Shown in pieces: positions 4,806 to 7,500 of a DNA stretch of 7,500 bases. The position numbers and the translations under genes were made by a program. Source of the DNA: Undibacterium sp. (GTDB lineage: Bacteria; Pseudomonadota; Gammaproteobacteria; Burkholderiales; Burkholderiaceae_D). Positions within the stretch are counted from its first letter, which is position 1; the number at the start of each line of letters is the position of its first letter. A model generated the notes under the pieces. That model did no database searches, was not told the DNA's origin, and saw nothing but the letters and a program-made list of their open reading frames with translations. The stretch spans positions 1-7,500 of the forward strand of contig JAIELM010000079.1 of NCBI GenBank assembly GCA_019752975.1, written 5' to 3'.

Positions 4806-6226
4806 TGTTCTCACTTGCCATGCGCAATTTAATGCGCAACCGTCGTCGCACCGTCGCTACTTTACTTTCCATGATCATCGGTCTAGGTGCGATTTTGATC
4901 TTTGGTGGATATAGCCGCAACGCGATGTATGCCATGCAAACTGGCTATGTCCAATTGCACGGTCATTTGCAGATCCAGCATGAAGATTATTTTTTGTACG
5001 GTAGCGGCAATCCCGCTGCCTATGGCATTGTCGATTATCAGAACATCATGAGGCAAATCGAAAAAGATCCCATACTCGCCCCCATGATCACGGTGGTCAC
5101 ACCTAAACTCCAATTAGGGGGTATTGCTGGCAATTTTGCCGCAGGTGTATCTAAAAACGTGATCGCAGCCGGCGTGATAGTTGAGCAACAGAACCAAATG
5201 CGCAAATGGGATGACTATGGCAGTGCCAGCTATACCCCCAAATACGCTCTCAGCGGCACCAATGCCGACACAGTTGTCATTGGAACTGGCGTCGCTCGCA
5301 TACTGCAATTATGTACGCCCCTAAAAGTAGAAAACTGCACGCGCAATCCCCAAGCCTATCGTCCCACCAATACCTCCTCCGGTGCTGCTCCAAATCCAAA
5401 TCAAATTCCTAGTGACATCGCGGAACTTTCGGCTCTTGAGCAAAATAAAACCCCGCTTAAACCAAATGAAGCGAATCAAGTACGAATCGAGATGCTAGCA
5501 GCAAATATTCATGGCGCACCAAATGTCGCCAGCCTACAAGTGAGCGAAGCAGTCAATTGGGGGCTGAAAGAATTCGATGATAGTTTTATGGTGATGCATT
5601 TAGGGCAGGCGCAAAAACTTATTTTTGGCGGAGATACGCCACAGGTATCAGCGATACAAATTCAGTTACACCACACACTACAAATTCCCGCCGCCAGAGC
5701 GCGCTTAGCGCAATTATTGAAGAGCCAATTCAAAGACGCGCCATTAGCAATTTTAGACTACGAGACTCTAGCCCCAATTTACGGACAAACCATCAAATTT
5801 TTTGATTCTGTCTTCGGCTTCATTGCCACCCTAATCGGTGTCATCGTTCTATTCACTGTCGGCAATACCATGAACACTGCCGTCGTCGAACGCACCACAG
5901 AAATTGGCACTCTACGCGCTATAGGGCAAAGACGTAGTGGCATTCGTAGCTTATTTGTGTGTGAGGGCATGTTACTTGGCCTACTCGGTGCCATACTAGG
6001 CGTGCTTGTCGCCCTAATTATCGCCTACATCATTAACCATGCGGGTCTTAGTTGGACACCACCTGGCTATGTGTACGCCTATCCACTTAAAGTAAGAATT
6101 TGGGGTGACTGGGGTCTCATTCTAGCTTGCACCAATGGCTTACTCTTTGTCGCAATACTCTCGGCTTGGCTACCTGCGCATAGGGCTGCAAAGTTAATGA
6201 TAGTCGACGCTTTGCGTCACGTTTGA
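4802..6226 (+). CDS. FtsX/MacB-type ABC transporter permease
   Basis: This 474-residue inner-membrane protein follows the MacB/LolC/LolE plan. It has a basic N-terminus (R-N-R-R-R-T), one membrane helix at about 17-38, a large periplasmic domain at about 40-330, then three helices at about 335-357, 384-408 and 437-457. After the second helix comes E-R-T-T-E-I-G-T-L-R-A-I-G-Q-R-R, the conserved FtsX-family coupling segment, and the end A-H-R-A-A-K-L-x-x-x-D-A-L-R is also family-typical. The periplasmic domain contains Cys171 and Cys179 (C-X7-C), which could form a disulfide, and a flexible Pro/Asn/Ser-rich stretch at about 187-205. A strong ribosome site GAGGTGA (4791-4797) fits ATG 4802; ATG 4805 follows directly. 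Such permeases do not pump through a pore but move periplasmic lipids, lipoproteins or peptides by mechanical motion. The LolA-like gene downstream points to a lipid or lipoprotein cargo. Confidence 0.9.
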   Translation: MMFSLAMRNLMRNRRRTVATLLSMIIGLGAILIFGGYSRNAMYAMQTGYVQLHGHLQIQHEDYFLYGSGNPAAYGIVDYQNIMRQIEKDPILAPMITVVTPKLQLGGIAGNFAAGVSKNVIAAGVIVEQQNQMRKWDDYGSASYTPKYALSGTNADTVVIGTGVARILQLCTPLKVENCTRNPQAYRPTNTSSGAAPNPNQIPSDIAELSALEQNKTPLKPNEANQVRIEMLAANIHGAPNVASLQVSEAVNWGLKEFDDSFMVMHLGQAQKLIFGGDTPQVSAIQIQLHHTLQIPAARARLAQLLKSQFKDAPLAILDYETLAPIYGQTIKFFDSVFGFIATLIGVIVLFTVGNTMNTAVVERTTEIGTLRAIGQRRSGIRSLFVCEGMLLGLLGAILGVLVALIIAYIINHAGLSWTPPGYVYAYPLKVRIWGDWGLILACTNGLLFVAILSAWLPAHRAAKLMIVDALRHV

Positions 6227-6233
6227 AAATCAC

Positions 6234-7031
6234 ATGAAATTCAAAATGAAAAAATTCAGCACCCGCCTATTGCTATGCATGCTCATCTTCAATCTAAGCC
6301 ATGTCAGCGCCAAAGACAAAACGCTGGATGCGCAAGCGATACTCGCTGCGAGCGACGCGGTACGTAATCCAGATTTCCCTTTTGGACTGACTACCACCTT
6401 AATCGAATATCGTAACGGTAAACAAACCGATACCAGTACACTGGCAATCTACGCTAAAGCGGACAAAAACAGCGGCCAATTTCACAACCTCATCCGCTTT
6501 ATCGCTCCCGCCAGAGACGCCAATAAACTCATGCTAAAGAACGGCAATGATCTGTGGTTTTACGACCCGTCCAATCAAGCCAGCATACGTATTTCGCCGC
6601 AGCAAAGACTATTGGGACAAGCCGCAAATGGCGACGTGGTCACTGTCAATCTCGCCAAAGATTATCAAGCCAGTTTAGCCAGCGAAGAAGATATCATTGA
6701 TGGTGAAAAACAGAATCGCCACTGCTATAAACTGGCCTTAGCCGCAATCAGCAACGACGTCACCTATCATCATATTGAACTCTGGATAGACAGCAGTAAT
6801 AAGCAACCGATCAAGGCGCGCTACTATACCGAAAGCGCACGCCTACTAAAGACCGCCTATTTCCGCCACTATCAAACCCAGTTGGGACAACTACGCCCAA
6901 CCGAAACGGTGATCATCGATGGCCTTGATCCGACTTGGGTAACCATTATGCGTTTTTCCGATTACGCCAAACGTGAAGTGCCAGATAGTTGGTTGCAACG
7001 AGACTATTTGCCGAGATTTAAGCCAAACTGA
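6234..7031 (+). CDS. LolA-like periplasmic protein (outer-membrane lipoprotein-sorting family)
   Basis: This 265-residue protein has a basic, hydrophobic signal peptide (K-K-F-S-T-R then L-L-L-C-M-L-I-F) with likely cleavage after V-S-A at residue 26. There is no lipobox cysteine, so the mature form should be soluble in the periplasm. The body matches the LolA-like fold: an N-terminal helix (L-D-A-Q-A-I-L-A-A-S-D-A-V-R), then many strands including R-F-I-A-P-A-R-D-A-N-K, N-D-L-W-F-Y-D-P, I-E-L-W-I-D-S-S-N-K-Q-P-I-K-A-R-Y-Y and T-V-I-I-D-G-L-D-P. These resemble the longer LolA-like family annotated as outer-membrane lipoprotein-sorting protein, not classical LolA of about 180 mature residues. 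It lies 7 nt after the permease; no good ribosome site is visible for ATG 6234 or ATG 6246, so translation may depend on coupling. Proposed role: accept a lipid or lipoprotein from the permease and carry it across the periplasm. Confidence 0.85.
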   Translation: MKFKMKKFSTRLLLCMLIFNLSHVSAKDKTLDAQAILAASDAVRNPDFPFGLTTTLIEYRNGKQTDTSTLAIYAKADKNSGQFHNLIRFIAPARDANKLMLKNGNDLWFYDPSNQASIRISPQQRLLGQAANGDVVTVNLAKDYQASLASEEDIIDGEKQNRHCYKLALAAISNDVTYHHIELWIDSSNKQPIKARYYTESARLLKTAYFRHYQTQLGQLRPTETVIIDGLDPTWVTIMRFSDYAKREVPDSWLQRDYLPRFKPN

Positions 7032-7056
7032 GCCAAACTACGCCCAATCATCGACC

Positions 7057-7500
7057 ATGTTTTTATTCTGTTTAAGTCTACTCGCCCAACAAAATCCGAT
7101 TGACGATCTAGACGCTTTAAAACTCGCAGACAATGCGCCAAAAACGGTACAAATCGCACGTGACTGGCATAGCTCATTTGAGCTTGGGCTAGGACAGTCA
7201 CGCTCAAGCAATCAATATCACACCGCAGAACAGCGATTCGCCTTGGAGCTTGGATTAGATACCCGACTCAGTTCAGAATTACGGGCAGTATTTGACTATC
7301 GACTCGATCAAAATTGGCAGCAAAATAGATCAGCTAGCAATGCAAGTAATGGACAAGATCGCGCATCCAAGCAAACCCGTATCAACACCATCAAAGCCGC
7401 CTATCTTAGCTGGCAAATCCATGAACAAAGCAACCTCGATCTTGGCCGCATCAATGCTTACCAAGGAGTCGCCTTAGGCTACAACCCCACAGATTTTTTT
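7057..7500 (+). CDS. Outer-membrane beta-barrel protein, N-terminal part (runs off the window)
   Basis: From ATG 7057 the frame is open for 148 codons to the window edge, so the 3' end is missing. The N-terminus is a very short hydrophobic signal (M-F-L-F-C-L-S-L-L-A) with no basic residue. No other ATG, GTG or TTG lies in frame between the stop of the upstream gene and 7057, so the start is fixed unless a rarer codon is used; no ribosome site is evident. The mature part has alternating polar/hydrophobic strands (S-F-E-L-G-L-G-Q-S, R-F-A-L-E-L-G-L-D, S-E-L-R-A-V-F-D-Y-R-L-D, A-A-Y-L-S-W-Q-I). It then has D-L-G-R-I-N-x-x-x-G-V-A-L-G-Y-N-P-T-D-F-F, a pattern typical of outer-membrane barrels of the DUF1302-like or uncharacterised porin type. 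It follows the LolA-like gene by 25 nt and would be the outer-membrane partner of the operon. Confidence 0.78.
   Translation, partial: MFLFCLSLLAQQNPIDDLDALKLADNAPKTVQIARDWHSSFELGLGQSRSSNQYHTAEQRFALELGLDTRLSSELRAVFDYRLDQNWQQNRSASNASNGQDRASKQTRINTIKAAYLSWQIHEQSNLDLGRINAYQGVALGYNPTDFF

Noticed and set aside
7292..7477. 61-codon plus-strand frame near the right edge
   Set aside because: It lies inside the outer-membrane barrel gene in a different frame, and the barrel frame has the recognisable strand pattern.

Overview
The window looks like chromosomal DNA from a Gram-negative proteobacterium. It encodes an exported NTF2-like protein, a lipoprotein hydrolase, a periplasmic LolA-like protein and the start of an outer-membrane beta-barrel. 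Base composition is near balanced to slightly AT-rich. A betaproteobacterial origin is my guess from the general feel of the proteins and the small interspersed repeats; nothing here proves it.

Layout, left to right. Positions 1-349 hold no gene I can support. Positions 350-531 are a compact MITE-like element with 20-bp perfect inverted ends. It ends about 30 bp before a MerR-type promoter (563-595, long 20-bp spacer with an internal dyad). This promoter serves a probable two-gene operon: a secreted NTF2/SnoaL-like protein (630-1211) and a MerR-family regulator (1232-1624). On the minus strand, 2599 down to 1791, lies a DUF2975-type membrane protein coupled through a TGATG overlap to a small YozG-like Cro/C1 HTH regulator, whose C-terminal tail is built from a 12-bp tandem repeat. 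Divergent from this pair, behind a good sigma70-type promoter, is an alpha/beta-hydrolase lipoprotein gene (2691-3550) broken by an apparent one-base deletion.

Positions 3551-4061 are a repeat-rich gap. It holds a GC-rich palindromic repeat (3634-3726), a separate long hairpin (3803-3840) and a diverged fragment of the same element seen at 350-531 (3885-3930).

Positions 4062-7500 form a tight co-directional operon: a LolD/MacB-type ABC ATPase, an FtsX/MacB-type permease (4-nt overlap), a LolA-like periplasmic protein (7-nt gap) and the first 148 codons of an outer-membrane beta-barrel protein that runs off the window. Together they span inner membrane, periplasm and outer membrane. They could form one trans-envelope lipid or lipoprotein handling route; this is the most interesting system in the window. 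Its substrate cannot be read from the sequence.
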